DNA from: Dechloromonas aromatica (nom. nud.)
GTDB lineage: Bacteria > Pseudomonadota > Gammaproteobacteria > Burkholderiales > Rhodocyclaceae
Assembly: GCA_017848965.1 (NCBI GenBank)
Contig: JAFIHA010000056.1
Span: 1 to 64,000, forward strand
Reading direction: 5' to 3'
DNA: 64,000 nt
The stretch's first letter is position 1; each line of letters begins with the position of its first letter. The notes beneath the pieces were generated by a model. The model did not search any database and was not told where the DNA came from. It worked only from the letters and a program-made list of their open reading frames with translations. The translations under genes and the position numbers were made by a program. Positions 9,075 to 17,799 of this stretch are shown piece by piece.

Positions 9075-9941
9075 TCATTCCAGGTTCTGGATCTGCTCGC
9101 GCATCTGCTCGATCAGCAGTTTCAGTTCCATCGCCGCCTGCGAAACCTCGGTGATCGCCGACTTCGACGCCAGCGTGTTGGCCTCGCGGTTGAGTTCCTG
9201 CATCAGGAAATCGAGGCGCTTGCCGCTGGCGCCGCCGGCCTTCAGCACCCGCTCGACCTCGTCGAGGTGGGCAGTCAGGCGCGACAGTTCCTCGGCGACG
9301 TCGATGCGCGTCGCGAACACCGCCACTTCCTGCAGGATGCGGTCGTCGCTGGCGTTGCCCAGCGCTTCCTGCAGACGTTGCCGCAGCTTGTCGGTGAACA
9401 CGGCCTGCGCCTCGGGAATGCGCGGCGCGACATCGCGGACGATGGCGCGCATGGCATTGACCCGGTCGACGATCATCGCCGCCAGCTTTTCGCCTTCGCG
9501 GGCGCGGGTTGCCGTGAAATCGTCGAGCGCTTCGCGGGCCAGCGCCAGGACGACCGGGCCGAGCGCGGCAAAATCGATTTCCTGGTCGCCGAACATGCCC
9601 GGCCAGCGCAGCACCTCATTGACCGACAGCGGCGCCGCTTCCGGCATCGCCGTGCGCACCTGGTCGGCGAGGCCGCGCAGGGCGGCGAGCAATTCGTCGT
9701 TGAGCGTCAGTTGCTCGCCGCGCGCCACGGCCGCATTGAACGACAGGCGGCATTCGACCTTGCCCCGCGACAGACGGCTGGCGAGCAGTTCGCGCAGCGG
9801 CAATTCCATGCTGCGCAAATCTTCCGCAACCCGGAAATGAAAATCCAGATAGCGGGAATTGACGCTTTTTAGTTCCAATTGCAGCGTTCCCCGCTCAAGA
9901 TCGCGGGTTTTCACTGCATATCCGGTCATGCTGCAAATCAT
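9075..9941 (-). CDS. yicC: YicC-family endoribonuclease
   Basis: 288 residues starting MICSMTGYAV, matching the YicC start MIxSMTGFA, and ending with the DUF1732 region (KRLDFLMQELNREANTLASKS ... LIEQMREQIQNLE). YicC proteins form barrel-like assemblies with endoribonuclease activity implicated in sRNA turnover in E. coli; the role here is inferred from family. It is the first gene of the minus-strand operon and diverges from the kinase gene across about 60 bp, which must hold both promoters. Confidence 0.92.
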   Translation of the reverse strand: MICSMTGYAVKTRDLERGTLQLELKSVNSRYLDFHFRVAEDLRSMELPLRELLASRLSRGKVECRLSFNAAVARGEQLTLNDELLAALRGLADQVRTAMPEAAPLSVNEVLRWPGMFGDQEIDFAALGPVVLALAREALDDFTATRAREGEKLAAMIVDRVNAMRAIVRDVAPRIPEAQAVFTDKLRQRLQEALGNASDDRILQEVAVFATRIDVAEELSRLTAHLDEVERVLKAGGASGKRLDFLMQELNREANTLASKSAITEVSQAAMELKLLIEQMREQIQNLE

Positions 9942-10000
9942 CGGGGCTCGCTCTCCAGCTTTACAGGTCGGACAACACGCCCGACAATGCCTGCGATTGC

Positions 10001-10966
10001 ATGATAACCGCGAGATCGATGGCGCAACAAGCCAACCACCCGCTGCCTGGCGGCCACCAGCTGGAGGAGTACACCATAGAACGCCAGCTGTCGCTGGGCG
10101 GGTTTTCCATCGTCTATCTGGCCCGCGACCCCGACAACAACCAGGTCGCGATCAAGGAATACCTGCCCAACAGCCTGGCCCTGCGCGCCAAGGGCGACAT
10201 CTGCCCGGTCATCACCGAAGACCACCTCGGCGCCTTCCGCTACGGGATGAAGTGTTTCTTCGAGGAAGGCCGCGCCCTGGCCCGCTTGTCGCATCCGAAC
10301 GTGATCCGTGTGCTGAACTTCTTCCGCGCCAACGAAACCGTTTACATGGTCATGGAATACGAACATGGCCGCACCCTGCAGGAATTCATCCAGAAACACC
10401 AGGGGCATATTTCCGAACGTTTCATCCGCGGCGTGTTCACCCGCATGCTCAATGGCCTGCGCGAAGTCCATTCGCACAAGCTGCTGCACCTCGACCTCAA
10501 GCCCTCGAACATCTACCTGCGCAGCGACAACACGCCGGTATTGATCGACTTCGGCGCCGCCCGCCAGACGCTGGTCAGCGACCAGCCCATGCTCAAGCCG
10601 ATGTACACCCCGGGCTTCGCCTCGCCGGAGCACTACGGCAACCGCCAGGATCTCGGCCCGTGGAGCGACATCTACAGCGTCGGCGCCTCGATGTATGCCT
10701 GCCTCGACGGCGCCGCGCCGCAGGCAGCCGACGAGCGCCTGCGCAAGGACACGCTGACGCCGGCGATGGTGCGCTGGGAAGGCCAGTATTCCGACCGCCT
10801 GCTCGAAATCATCGACTGGTGCCTCAGCCTCAACCATCTCTACCGTCCGCAAAGCGTCTTTGCCCTGCAGAAGGCGCTGGTCGCCGACACCCATCCGCCG
10901 CACGCCCGCCTGGAAAGCGGCTGGATCGGCCGCTTCGTCGACAAATTCAGGAATTCGCCGCGATGA
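10001..10966 (+). CDS. Hanks-type serine/threonine protein kinase
   Basis: 321 residues from the first ATG; an ATG at 10019 (MAQQ...) is an equally plausible start, and neither has a strong Shine-Dalgarno. Kinase motifs: glycine loop SLGGFSIVYL, VAIKEYLP with the ATP-contacting Lys (residue 52), catalytic loop HLDLKPSN (163-170), DFG (183-185) and ASPEHY. The catalytic loop reads HLD instead of HRD, so this is a non-RD kinase. There is no transmembrane segment or PASTA domain, so it is cytosolic. Its stop overlaps the start of a PP2C phosphatase (ATGA, 10963-10966), making an obvious kinase/phosphatase pair. Substrates unknown. Confidence 0.9.
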   Translation: MITARSMAQQANHPLPGGHQLEEYTIERQLSLGGFSIVYLARDPDNNQVAIKEYLPNSLALRAKGDICPVITEDHLGAFRYGMKCFFEEGRALARLSHPNVIRVLNFFRANETVYMVMEYEHGRTLQEFIQKHQGHISERFIRGVFTRMLNGLREVHSHKLLHLDLKPSNIYLRSDNTPVLIDFGAARQTLVSDQPMLKPMYTPGFASPEHYGNRQDLGPWSDIYSVGASMYACLDGAAPQAADERLRKDTLTPAMVRWEGQYSDRLLEIIDWCLSLNHLYRPQSVFALQKALVADTHPPHARLESGWIGRFVDKFRNSPR

Positions 10967-11880
10967 GATTCACCATCTATCAGGAATGCCGCCAGGGCGG
11001 ACGGGCCAACAACGAAGACCGCAGCACCTACTGCTATTCGCGCGACGCCCTGTTGATGGTGATCGCCGACGGCATGGGCGGCCATCACCACGGCGAGATC
11101 GCCGCCCAACTGGCGGTGCAGACCATGGCCGCAGCGTTCCAGAACGAAGCCAAACCGCTGCTCGACGACCCCTTCGATTTCCTGCACCGGGGCATGACCC
11201 ACGCCCACCAGGCGATCCGTGATTACGCCGTGCGCCACGACCTCGACGACTCGCCGCGCACCACCTGCGTCGCCTGCGTCATCCAGGACAATGTCGCCTA
11301 CTGGGCGCACGCTGGCGACTCCCGCCTCTACCTGATGCGCAATGGCCGCGTCATAGCCCAGACGCGCGACCACTCGCGCATCCGCCTGCTGCTCGACGAA
11401 GGCCTGATCACCGAAGCCCAGGCCGCCCGCCACCCCGACCGCAACAAGATCTATAGCTGCCTGGGCGGGCCGAGCCTGCCGGACATCGACTTCTCGCGCA
11501 AGACGCCGCTCGAACACAGCGATGTCGTGCTGCTATGCACCGACGGCCTGTGGGGCATCACCTCCGGTGAAATGATGGCGGTCGCGCTGAAGGGCGCCAA
11601 CCTGCTGCAGGTCCTGCCGATGCTGCTCAACCAGGCCGAAGCCAAGGCCGGCAGCCACGGCGACAACCTGTCGGCGGTTGCCGTCTGCTGGGAGGACAAT
11701 TACGTCGAAGCGCTGAGCAGCGCGATTTCGACCCAGACCATGCCGGTCGGCGAAGTCACCACCAAGCTCGATGAATTCGGTCGCAACCCCAGTTACAAGA
11801 GCGATCTCTCCGACGACGAGATTGAAGCGGCGATCGAGGAAATCCGCGCCGCCATCGACAAGTTCAATCCGAAGAAATAA
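10963..11880 (+). CDS. PP2C-family serine/threonine phosphatase
   Basis: 305 residues starting [13 protein letters not shown] at the ATG overlapping the kinase stop. PP2C metal and active-site motifs: [34 protein letters not shown] and GDNLSAV, so all metal-binding aspartates appear present. An acidic C-terminal tail ([20 protein letters not shown]) follows the catalytic domain and is not standard. Presumably it reverses phosphorylation by the coupled kinase. The next gene, rph, starts 10 bp downstream, suggesting one transcript with RNA-processing genes. Confidence 0.92.
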   Translation: MRFTIYQECRQGGRANNEDRSTYCYSRDALLMVIADGMGGHHHGEIAAQLAVQTMAAAFQNEAKPLLDDPFDFLHRGMTHAHQAIRDYAVRHDLDDSPRTTCVACVIQDNVAYWAHAGDSRLYLMRNGRVIAQTRDHSRIRLLLDEGLITEAQAARHPDRNKIYSCLGGPSLPDIDFSRKTPLEHSDVVLLCTDGLWGITSGEMMAVALKGANLLQVLPMLLNQAEAKAGSHGDNLSAVAVCWEDNYVEALSSAISTQTMPVGEVTTKLDEFGRNPSYKSDLSDDEIEAAIEEIRAAIDKFNPKK

Positions 11881-11890
11881 AGGAATCCCC

Positions 11891-12607
11891 ATGCGCCCCA
11901 GCCAACGCCAGCCGGACCAGCTCCGTGCCGTCCGCATCACCCGCAATTTCACCCGTCACGCCGAAGGTTCGGTGCTGATCGAAATGGGCGACACGCGCGT
12001 GCTGTGCACCGCTTCCGTCGAAGAAAGCCTGCCGCCCTTCCTGCGCGGCAAGGGCCAGGGCTGGGTCACCGCCGAATACGGCATGCTGCCGCGCTCGACG
12101 CACACGCGCAGCGCACGCGAAGCGGCCAAGGGCAAGCAGACCGGGCGCACCCAGGAAATCCAGCGCCTGATCGGCCGCAGCCTGCGCGCCGTGACCGACC
12201 TCAAGGCCCTCGGCGAACGCCAGATCACCCTCGACTGCGACGTCCTGCAAGCCGACGGCGGCACCCGCTGCGCCTCGATCACCGGCGCCTGGATCGCCCT
12301 CTATGAAGCCTGCGAAAAGCTGGTACAGGCCGGCAAGCTAGCCGCCAACCCGATCAAGGACCACGTCGCCGCGATCTCGGTCGGCATCTATAACGGCAGC
12401 GCGGTACTCGACCTCGACTACCCGGAAGACTCCAACTGCGACACCGACATGAATGTCATCATGACCGGCAAGGGCGGTATCGTCGAAGTCCAGGGCACGG
12501 CCGAAGGCGAACCGTTCAGCCGCGAGCAGATGAACGTGCTGATGGACCTCGCGCAGATGGGCATCCGCCAACTGGTCGCCGAACAGCAAAAAGCGCTCGC
12601 CGCATGA
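11891..12607 (+). CDS. rph: Ribonuclease PH
   Basis: 238 residues. The start [12 protein letters not shown] at 11891 follows an AAAGGAA Shine-Dalgarno at 11878-11884. RNase PH motifs include [51 protein letters not shown] and [12 protein letters not shown]. It is a phosphorolytic 3'-5' exoribonuclease that trims tRNA 3' ends. The end overlaps rdgB by ATGA, the usual rph-rdgB pairing. Confidence 0.96.
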   Translation: MRPSQRQPDQLRAVRITRNFTRHAEGSVLIEMGDTRVLCTASVEESLPPFLRGKGQGWVTAEYGMLPRSTHTRSAREAAKGKQTGRTQEIQRLIGRSLRAVTDLKALGERQITLDCDVLQADGGTRCASITGAWIALYEACEKLVQAGKLAANPIKDHVAAISVGIYNGSAVLDLDYPEDSNCDTDMNVIMTGKGGIVEVQGTAEGEPFSREQMNVLMDLAQMGIRQLVAEQQKALAA

Positions 12608-13200
12608 AAAAACTCGTCCTCGCCTCAAACAACGCCAAGAAGATGAAAGAACTGAACGCGCTCCTCGCGCCGCTCGGCTTCGAAGTCATCCCGCAAGGCC
12701 AGCTTGGCATCCCGGAAGCCGAGGAACCGCATTGCACCTTCGTCGAAAACGCCCTCGCCAAGGCCCGCCACGCCGCCCAGCACAGCGGCCTGCCGGCGCT
12801 CGCCGACGACTCCGGCCTGTGCGTCAGGGCGCTCGGCGGCGCCCCCGGTGTGATTTCTGCCCGCTATGCGGGAGAACCGAAATCCGACGCCCGCAACAAC
12901 GAAAAGCTGCTCGCCGACCTCGCCGGCTTCCCGCAGATGACCGAGCGTAAGGCGCACTTCGTCTGCGTCCTCGTCCTCGTACGTAGCGCCGACGACCCGC
13001 AGCCGATCATCGCTGAAGGCGAATGGCCCGGCGAAATCCTCGCCGCTCCGCAAGGCGCCGACGGCTTCGGCTACGACCCGCTTTTCTACGTCCCTACCTA
13101 CGCGTGCACCGCCGCCGAACTCGACCCGGCGGTCAAGAACAAACTCTCGCATCGCGGCCAGGCAATGCAGAAACTGATCGAGCGGCTGCCGGAACTCTGA
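12604..13200 (+). CDS. rdgB: XTP/dITP pyrophosphatase (RdgB/HAM1)
   Basis: 198 residues with [16 protein letters not shown] at the N-terminus, [23 protein letters not shown] and [10 protein letters not shown], plus the C-terminal SHRGQAMQ. It hydrolyses non-canonical purine triphosphates (dITP, XTP) to keep them out of nucleic acids. It is translationally coupled to rph by ATGA (12604-12607). In related genomes hemW normally follows; here 2.4 kb is inserted before it. Confidence 0.96.
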   Translation: MKKLVLASNNAKKMKELNALLAPLGFEVIPQGQLGIPEAEEPHCTFVENALAKARHAAQHSGLPALADDSGLCVRALGGAPGVISARYAGEPKSDARNNEKLLADLAGFPQMTERKAHFVCVLVLVRSADDPQPIIAEGEWPGEILAAPQGADGFGYDPLFYVPTYACTAAELDPAVKNKLSHRGQAMQKLIERLPEL

Positions 13201-13275
13201 CCCTCACCTCGCCCGCCGTTTCCGGTATGCTGGTCGCCCAGCAGTTTCAATTCATTTGTCATCCGGAATTCAGCC

Positions 13276-14337
13276 ATGAGCGAACAGCCCCTCCGCTTCA
13301 CTGAACCGCCGGCCGGCTACACCGACTGGCTGGCCGACCTGAAAACCCGCATCCACACGGCCCAGCAGCGCGCAACGCTGGCGGTCAACCGCGAACTGGT
13401 GCTGCTCTACTGGCAGATCGGCCGCGACATCCTGGCCCGGCAAGGCGAACAGGGCTGGGGCGCCAAGGTCATCGACCGCCTGGCCGAGGATTTGCGCCAG
13501 GCCTTCCCCGCCATGAAAGGCTTCTCGCCGCGCAACCTCAAGTACATGCGCGCCTTTGCCGAAGCCTGGCCGGACGAAGCAATTGTGCAAGGGGTGCTTG
13601 CACAATTGCCCTGGTATCACCAGATCGCGCTGCTGGACAAACTCCCCGGCCCCGAAACCCGCCGCTGGTACGCTGCCAAGGCCATCGAGCACAACTGGTC
13701 GCGCAATGTCCTGGCGATGCAGATCGAAGCCCGGCTACTGGAGCGCAGCGGCAATCTGGTCTCGAATTTTCCCGACACCCTGCCCGCTGCGCAATCCGAC
13801 CTCGCCCGCGAGGCGCTGAAAGACCCCTACCGTTTCGATTTCCTCGGCCTGACCGAGGCAGCCCACGAGCGCGACATCGAAAACGCCCTGATGCAGCACG
13901 TCACCGACTTCCTGCTCGAACTGGGCGCCGGCTTTGCCTTCGTCGGCCGGCAAGTGTTGCTGAACGTCGGCGGCGAGGAATTCTTCATCGACCTGCTGTT
14001 CTATCACCTCAAGTTGCGCTGCTACGTCGTGATCGAACTGAAAGGCGGCAAGTTCAAGCCGGAACACCTGGGACAACTCGGCTTTTACATGACCGCCGTT
14101 GATCGCCAGATCAGGCACGCCCAGGACAACCCGACCATCGGCCTGCTGCTGTGCAAGAGCAAGAACAAGGTGGTAGCGGAATACGCGCTGGGCGACAAAG
14201 GCCAGCCGATGGGCATCGCCGAGTACAAGTTGCTGGAATCCCTGCCCGAGGAATTGCAGACGAGCCTGCCGAGTATTGAACGGATCGAGGCAGAACTGGC
14301 AAAGAATGAGGCATTTGCACCTGGAGAAACGCAGTGA
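13276..14337 (+). CDS. DUF1016 (YhcG-type) PDDEXK nuclease-domain protein
   Basis: 353 residues. The N-terminal DUF1016_N segment (LVLLYWQIGRDIL, GWGAKVIDRLAEDLR, GFSPRNLKYMRAF, AQLPWYHQIALLDK) is followed by a C-terminal PDDEXK nuclease fold with FFIDLLFYHLKLRCYVVIELK, giving the D...ExK catalytic set. Function in most bacteria is unclear; the family is common on accessory segments and suspected in DNA cleavage or defence. It has its own 75-bp leader after rdgB and overlaps the next gene by ATGA. A perfect inverted repeat lies inside the coding region (13579-13609). It separates rdgB from hemW, so it looks inserted. Confidence 0.88.
   Translation: MSEQPLRFTEPPAGYTDWLADLKTRIHTAQQRATLAVNRELVLLYWQIGRDILARQGEQGWGAKVIDRLAEDLRQAFPAMKGFSPRNLKYMRAFAEAWPDEAIVQGVLAQLPWYHQIALLDKLPGPETRRWYAAKAIEHNWSRNVLAMQIEARLLERSGNLVSNFPDTLPAAQSDLAREALKDPYRFDFLGLTEAAHERDIENALMQHVTDFLLELGAGFAFVGRQVLLNVGGEEFFIDLLFYHLKLRCYVVIELKGGKFKPEHLGQLGFYMTAVDRQIRHAQDNPTIGLLLCKSKNKVVAEYALGDKGQPMGIAEYKLLESLPEELQTSLPSIERIEAELAKNEAFAPGETQ
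13579..13609. repeat. Perfect 13-bp inverted repeat with 5-nt loop inside the DUF1016 gene
   Basis: Arms GCAATTGTGCAAG (13579-13591) and CTTGCACAATTGC (13597-13609) flank GGGTG. It encodes the junction before the conserved QLPW motif. The AT-rich ends are unlike the surrounding GC-rich codons. Confidence 0.8.
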
Positions 14338-15581
14338 AATCCCGAGCAAGAACAGCCCCGACCAACCGCCGGCGTCCGCTTCACCTTCTCATCTCCCTGG
14401 GACTCGCCTTCCTGCTGCATTCGTCCCCGGCGCAAAGCCAGAATGTACCGTTGGAGCTGATCGGCGTCTGGCAGGGAACGATCGGCAAGCGGCAGATCGT
14501 CGCCTGCTGGGATCAGACTGGCGGCCACTACTATCCGCTACGCAAGCCGTTGCGCATCAGCCTGTCGCCGCCCGCCGGGGAAAATCCCCACTGGATCGAA
14601 AACCTGGGCATCGAAACCAGCAGCACCTGGCAACTGGACAAGCCGACCGGCAAGCGGCTGACCGGAACCTGGCGACAAAGCGAAGCGGCGCCGCTATCGC
14701 CGATCCGGCTTAGCCGCGTCAAGCTGAACCAGGCCAGGGAAAGCCAAACACCCGACTGCCTTTTCGATAGCCCACTCCAGACCGCGTTCAACGCACCGCG
14801 CGTCGCTGCACAGAAGATCACGACAGGGCAAGCCAAGGTATTCATGGGCAGAACCTACCGGGTCATCCAGGCCATGCAGGGCAATGTCGCTTCGGTGGAA
14901 CTTGAGGGGGACGGCGAGCCCATTCAACGCGCCAACAAACGCCTGCGCCAACTATTGCAGGACAGCATCGCCGCTTATCTCGCTTGCGACACCTTCGATC
15001 CGCCCCGCCAAGGTGACTGGACCGACAGCGTCCGTTTGCGCTTCTGGAACGATGACTGGCTATCCTGGTCGGAGCATGGCGAGTGGTATTGCGGCGGCGC
15101 CCACCCCTCTTTCAACAACGAAACCCGGGTGCTGAACCTGCACACCGGCAAGGAAGCAGACCTCTGGTCCTGGTTCCGTGTGGTCAAAAAGAGCGAAGGC
15201 AATCCGGACCAGATCTGCGATTCCCGGGAAAATCGCTGCCTCCCGAAAAGCCTCGCCAGGCGCATCGCCAAAACAAAGCCCGAGGTAGACAAGATCGCCC
15301 CCTGCAAACCGGAAGATTTCGACTTCGGCATGGTCGACGGTGGCTACGACATCGGCCTGGCCCCCAAGGGAATCGCGTTCATCCCATCGCTCCCAGAACC
15401 CGCGCGTATCATGCGCATCTGCTACGCCCGCTACACGATTCCCTTTACCGATCTGCAGCCCTATCTGACACCCATTGGCAAGGCAGCCGTGGCGCAAATC
15501 CTGCGCGGCGCAGCCGAGCCACCCGCCGCCCTACCAACGCCCGCGCCAGCCGAAGCGAACAACACCGCTCGCCCGGATTGA
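14334..15581 (+). CDS. Exported protein with DUF3298/RsiV-like C-terminal region
   Basis: 415 residues. Basic N-terminus (MKSRARTAPTNRRR) followed by a hydrophobic stretch LHLLISLGLAFLLHSSPAQSQ, a likely Sec signal peptide, so the protein is probably periplasmic. The middle is not recognised. The C-terminal part has YCGGAHPSFNNETRVLNLHTGKE and, near the end, YTIPFTDLQPYLT, resembling DUF3298 domains where a GGAHP motif precedes a predicted sugar-binding-like fold. Its ATG overlaps the DUF1016 stop (14334-14337), so the two are co-translated although one is cytoplasmic and the other exported. Function unknown. Confidence 0.7.
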   Translation: MKSRARTAPTNRRRPLHLLISLGLAFLLHSSPAQSQNVPLELIGVWQGTIGKRQIVACWDQTGGHYYPLRKPLRISLSPPAGENPHWIENLGIETSSTWQLDKPTGKRLTGTWRQSEAAPLSPIRLSRVKLNQARESQTPDCLFDSPLQTAFNAPRVAAQKITTGQAKVFMGRTYRVIQAMQGNVASVELEGDGEPIQRANKRLRQLLQDSIAAYLACDTFDPPRQGDWTDSVRLRFWNDDWLSWSEHGEWYCGGAHPSFNNETRVLNLHTGKEADLWSWFRVVKKSEGNPDQICDSRENRCLPKSLARRIAKTKPEVDKIAPCKPEDFDFGMVDGGYDIGLAPKGIAFIPSLPEPARIMRICYARYTIPFTDLQPYLTPIGKAAVAQILRGAAEPPAALPTPAPAEANNTARPD

Positions 15582-15598
15582 AGCCCAGCCCCTGAAGC

Positions 15599-16807
15599 AT
15601 GTCGATTACCATCCCGATCATTCCCGCCCCCTCCCGCTCGCCTGCCAGCTCGCCGGACAGCCCGCTCGAATTCCGCAAATCCCCCATCCTCTCGCTCTAT
15701 GTCCACATCCCCTGGTGCGTGCGCAAGTGCCCCTACTGTGACTTCAATTCGCACGAGGCCGGCGCGACGATTCCCGAGCGGGAGTACGTCGATGCGCTGA
15801 TCGCCGACCTGCAGTCGGCGCTGCCGCTGATCTGGGGGCGGCCGGTGCAGACGGTGTTTTTCGGCGGCGGCACGCCCAGCCTGCTGTCGCCGGGTGCCAT
15901 CGACGAGCTGATCGGCGCCTTCCGGGCGCTGGCGATGTTGTCGCCGGAGGCCGAAATCACGCTCGAAGCCAATCCCGGCACGGTCGAGGCCGGCAAGTTC
16001 GCCGGCTTTCGCGCTGCCGGGGTCAATCGGCTGTCGCTCGGCATCCAAAGCTTCAACGACGAGCACCTCAAGGCGCTCGGCCGCATCCACGGCAGCGCCG
16101 AAGCCAGGCGCGCGGCGCAACTGGCCGGCGAGCACTTCGAACGCTTCAACCTCGACCTGATGTACGGCCTGCCGTACCAGACGCAGGAGCAAGCGCTCGC
16201 CGACATCGACACCGCGCTGTCCTTCGCGCCGCCGCATCTCTCCTGCTACCAGCTGACGCTGGAGCCGAACACGCACTTCGCCGCCTTCCCGCCCGACCTG
16301 CCCGAAGGCGACCTGTGCGCCGACATGCAGGAAGCCATCGAAGCCCGGCTGGCCGCCGCCGGCTACGCCAACTACGAGACTTCGGCCTTCGCCCAGCCCG
16401 GCCGGCAGTGCCTGCACAACCTCAACTACTGGCATTTCGGCGACTACCTCGGCATCGGCGCCGGCGCTCATTCCAAGCTGACGCTGCACGACCGCGTGCT
16501 GCGCCAGATGCGCCACAAGCACCCCAGGGCCTACCTGGAAAACGTCCGCGCCGGCCGGCCGATTCAGGAAGAACACGCGGTCGCCGCCGCCGAACTGCCC
16601 TTCGAATTCATGATGAACGCGCTGCGCCTGGCCGACGGCTTCGCCCCCAGCCTGTTCGAACTGCGCACTTCGCGGCCGCTCGCCGCGATCCTGCCGCAAC
16701 TCAAGGCGGCTCAGGCCGACGGCCTGCTCGACCTCGGCCCGGAAAAGATCGCGCCGACCGCCAAGGGCCGGCGCTTCCTCAACGTGTTGCTGGAACGCTT
16801 CCTCTAG
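15599..16807 (+). CDS. hemW: HemW-type radical SAM heme chaperone
   Basis: 402 residues. Radical SAM motif CVRKCPYCDF: the fourth position is Phe, not Cys, the HemW signature that distinguishes it from the true coproporphyrinogen oxidase HemN (CxxxCxxCxC). Further motifs: FFGGGTPSLLSP, EANPGTVE, GVNRLSLGIQSFND, DLMYGLPYQT and NLNYWHFGDYLGIGAGAHS. HemW binds a 4Fe-4S cluster and heme and delivers heme to respiratory enzymes. The first ~28 residues before LSLYVHIPWC are a low-complexity extension, and there is no clear ribosome site at 15599. Confidence 0.93.
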   Translation: MSITIPIIPAPSRSPASSPDSPLEFRKSPILSLYVHIPWCVRKCPYCDFNSHEAGATIPEREYVDALIADLQSALPLIWGRPVQTVFFGGGTPSLLSPGAIDELIGAFRALAMLSPEAEITLEANPGTVEAGKFAGFRAAGVNRLSLGIQSFNDEHLKALGRIHGSAEARRAAQLAGEHFERFNLDLMYGLPYQTQEQALADIDTALSFAPPHLSCYQLTLEPNTHFAAFPPDLPEGDLCADMQEAIEARLAAAGYANYETSAFAQPGRQCLHNLNYWHFGDYLGIGAGAHSKLTLHDRVLRQMRHKHPRAYLENVRAGRPIQEEHAVAAAELPFEFMMNALRLADGFAPSLFELRTSRPLAAILPQLKAAQADGLLDLGPEKIAPTAKGRRFLNVLLERFL

Positions 16808-17187
16808 CCGCCGACCGGCGTACACAGTTCGACGAGGTAACCCTCGTGATCGGCCACGTAAGCCACCGTCTGCCCCCAGGGCATCGCCTCCGGCGCCTGC
16901 ACCAGACGCGCACCGGCCGCCACGGCGCGGTCGACCGCCGCCGCGACATCGTCACAGACGAAAGCAATCTCGAAACTGGGCGCACCGCTGACCGGCGCCG
17001 ACGGCTGCTTGCCCAGCTGGCGCATCAACGCCCGCGAGGAAAAGGCGAGCGCCGTGCCGCCGGTCTCCAGCTCGCCGAAATCGCCGCTCTCATGCAGAAA
17101 GCGCACGCTCAGCCCGAAGGCGGCAACGTAGAAGTCGAGCGTCCGGCGGACGTCGTCGACGTAAAGGATGGTGTAGCCGAATTTCAT
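16804..17187 (-). CDS. VOC-family (glyoxalase/bleomycin resistance-like) protein
   Basis: 127 residues with the paired beta-alpha-beta-beta-beta units of the vicinal oxygen chelate fold: YTILYVDDVRRTLDFYVAAFG near the start and a second unit FEIAFVCDDVAAAVDRAVAAGA ending in VAYVADHEGYLVELCTP. A metal-ligand Glu in the last strand (VELC) is present, but the usual N-terminal His is not obvious, so catalysis is uncertain. It converges on hemW, the stops overlapping by 2-3 bases (16804-16807). Confidence 0.85.
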   Translation of the reverse strand: MKFGYTILYVDDVRRTLDFYVAAFGLSVRFLHESGDFGELETGGTALAFSSRALMRQLGKQPSAPVSGAPSFEIAFVCDDVAAAVDRAVAAGARLVQAPEAMPWGQTVAYVADHEGYLVELCTPVGG

Positions 17188-17216
17188 CGGACGCTCCCGG
17201 CAGACGCCGCCCGGCC

Positions 17217-17627
17217 TCAGCCGAACAGCCCGCCCTTCTTCAGCATGCCCAGCCCCTGCGCTAGCAGGTCGCCGCCTTCCGGCAGCTTGCCGCCCGGCGT
17301 CAGTTGATCGACCAGCCCGGGCAGCAGATCGGCCAGCCCGTTCGACACCTCCTGCGGCGCCACCCCGGCCTGCCCGGCCAGCTTGCTGATGAAGTCGCTG
17401 CCAAGCACCGAACTCAACTGATCGCCCGACACCGGCAGGTTCTGCCCGGTCGACACCCAGGAATTGACGATCTCGCCCAGCCCGCCCTGCTGAAAAGCCT
17501 GCACCAGACCGCCGAGGCCGCCCGGATACTGATTGACCAACTGCATGGCCATCTCGGCCAGCCCATTACCCTTGCCACCGAGTGCATTGGCGGCCAGCCC
17601 GCCGACTACCTGATCGAGAAGACCCAT
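17217..17627 (-). CDS. YidB-like DUF937 protein
   Basis: 136 residues, start MGLLDQVVGGLAAN at 17627 preceded by a TCAGGAG ribosome site. Glycine/leucine-rich helical protein with a homeodomain-like C-terminal half: LSSVLGSDFISKLAGQAGVAPQEVSNGLADLLPGLVDQLTPGG, the YidB/DUF937 pattern. Function is unknown in the family. It is transcribed divergently from the TetR gene. Confidence 0.85.
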   Translation of the reverse strand: MGLLDQVVGGLAANALGGKGNGLAEMAMQLVNQYPGGLGGLVQAFQQGGLGEIVNSWVSTGQNLPVSGDQLSSVLGSDFISKLAGQAGVAPQEVSNGLADLLPGLVDQLTPGGKLPEGGDLLAQGLGMLKKGGLFG

Positions 17628-17705
17628 GATTTGCTCCTGAGGGGGAAAGACCCCATCGTACCGGGGCAGGGTGGGGGGTGGGTTAAGAATTGTCATGTCG
17701 GACGA

Positions 17706-17731
17706 TCAATCACGGCCCCGGAATTGATTGA
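17706..17731. promoter_or_regulatory. Inverted repeat, candidate operator for the adjacent TetR
   Basis: Perfect 7-bp arms TCAATCA (17706-17712) and TGATTGA (17725-17731) separated by 12 bp, in the yidB/tetR divergent intergenic region 70 bp before the tetR start. Size and place suit autoregulation; binding is inference. Confidence 0.4.
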
Positions 17732-17799
17732 CGGAATACCTGGCAGCCGCGCCACCGCGCCTGCTAACCTGATTGTCATTCCAGCCATTCCTGCCGACC

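Noticed and set aside
9859-10962. 5' extension of the PP2C phosphatase frame across the kinase gene
   Set aside because: The extension overlaps the kinase in another frame and is Pro/Arg-rich; the ATGA overlap start at 10963 fits the family.
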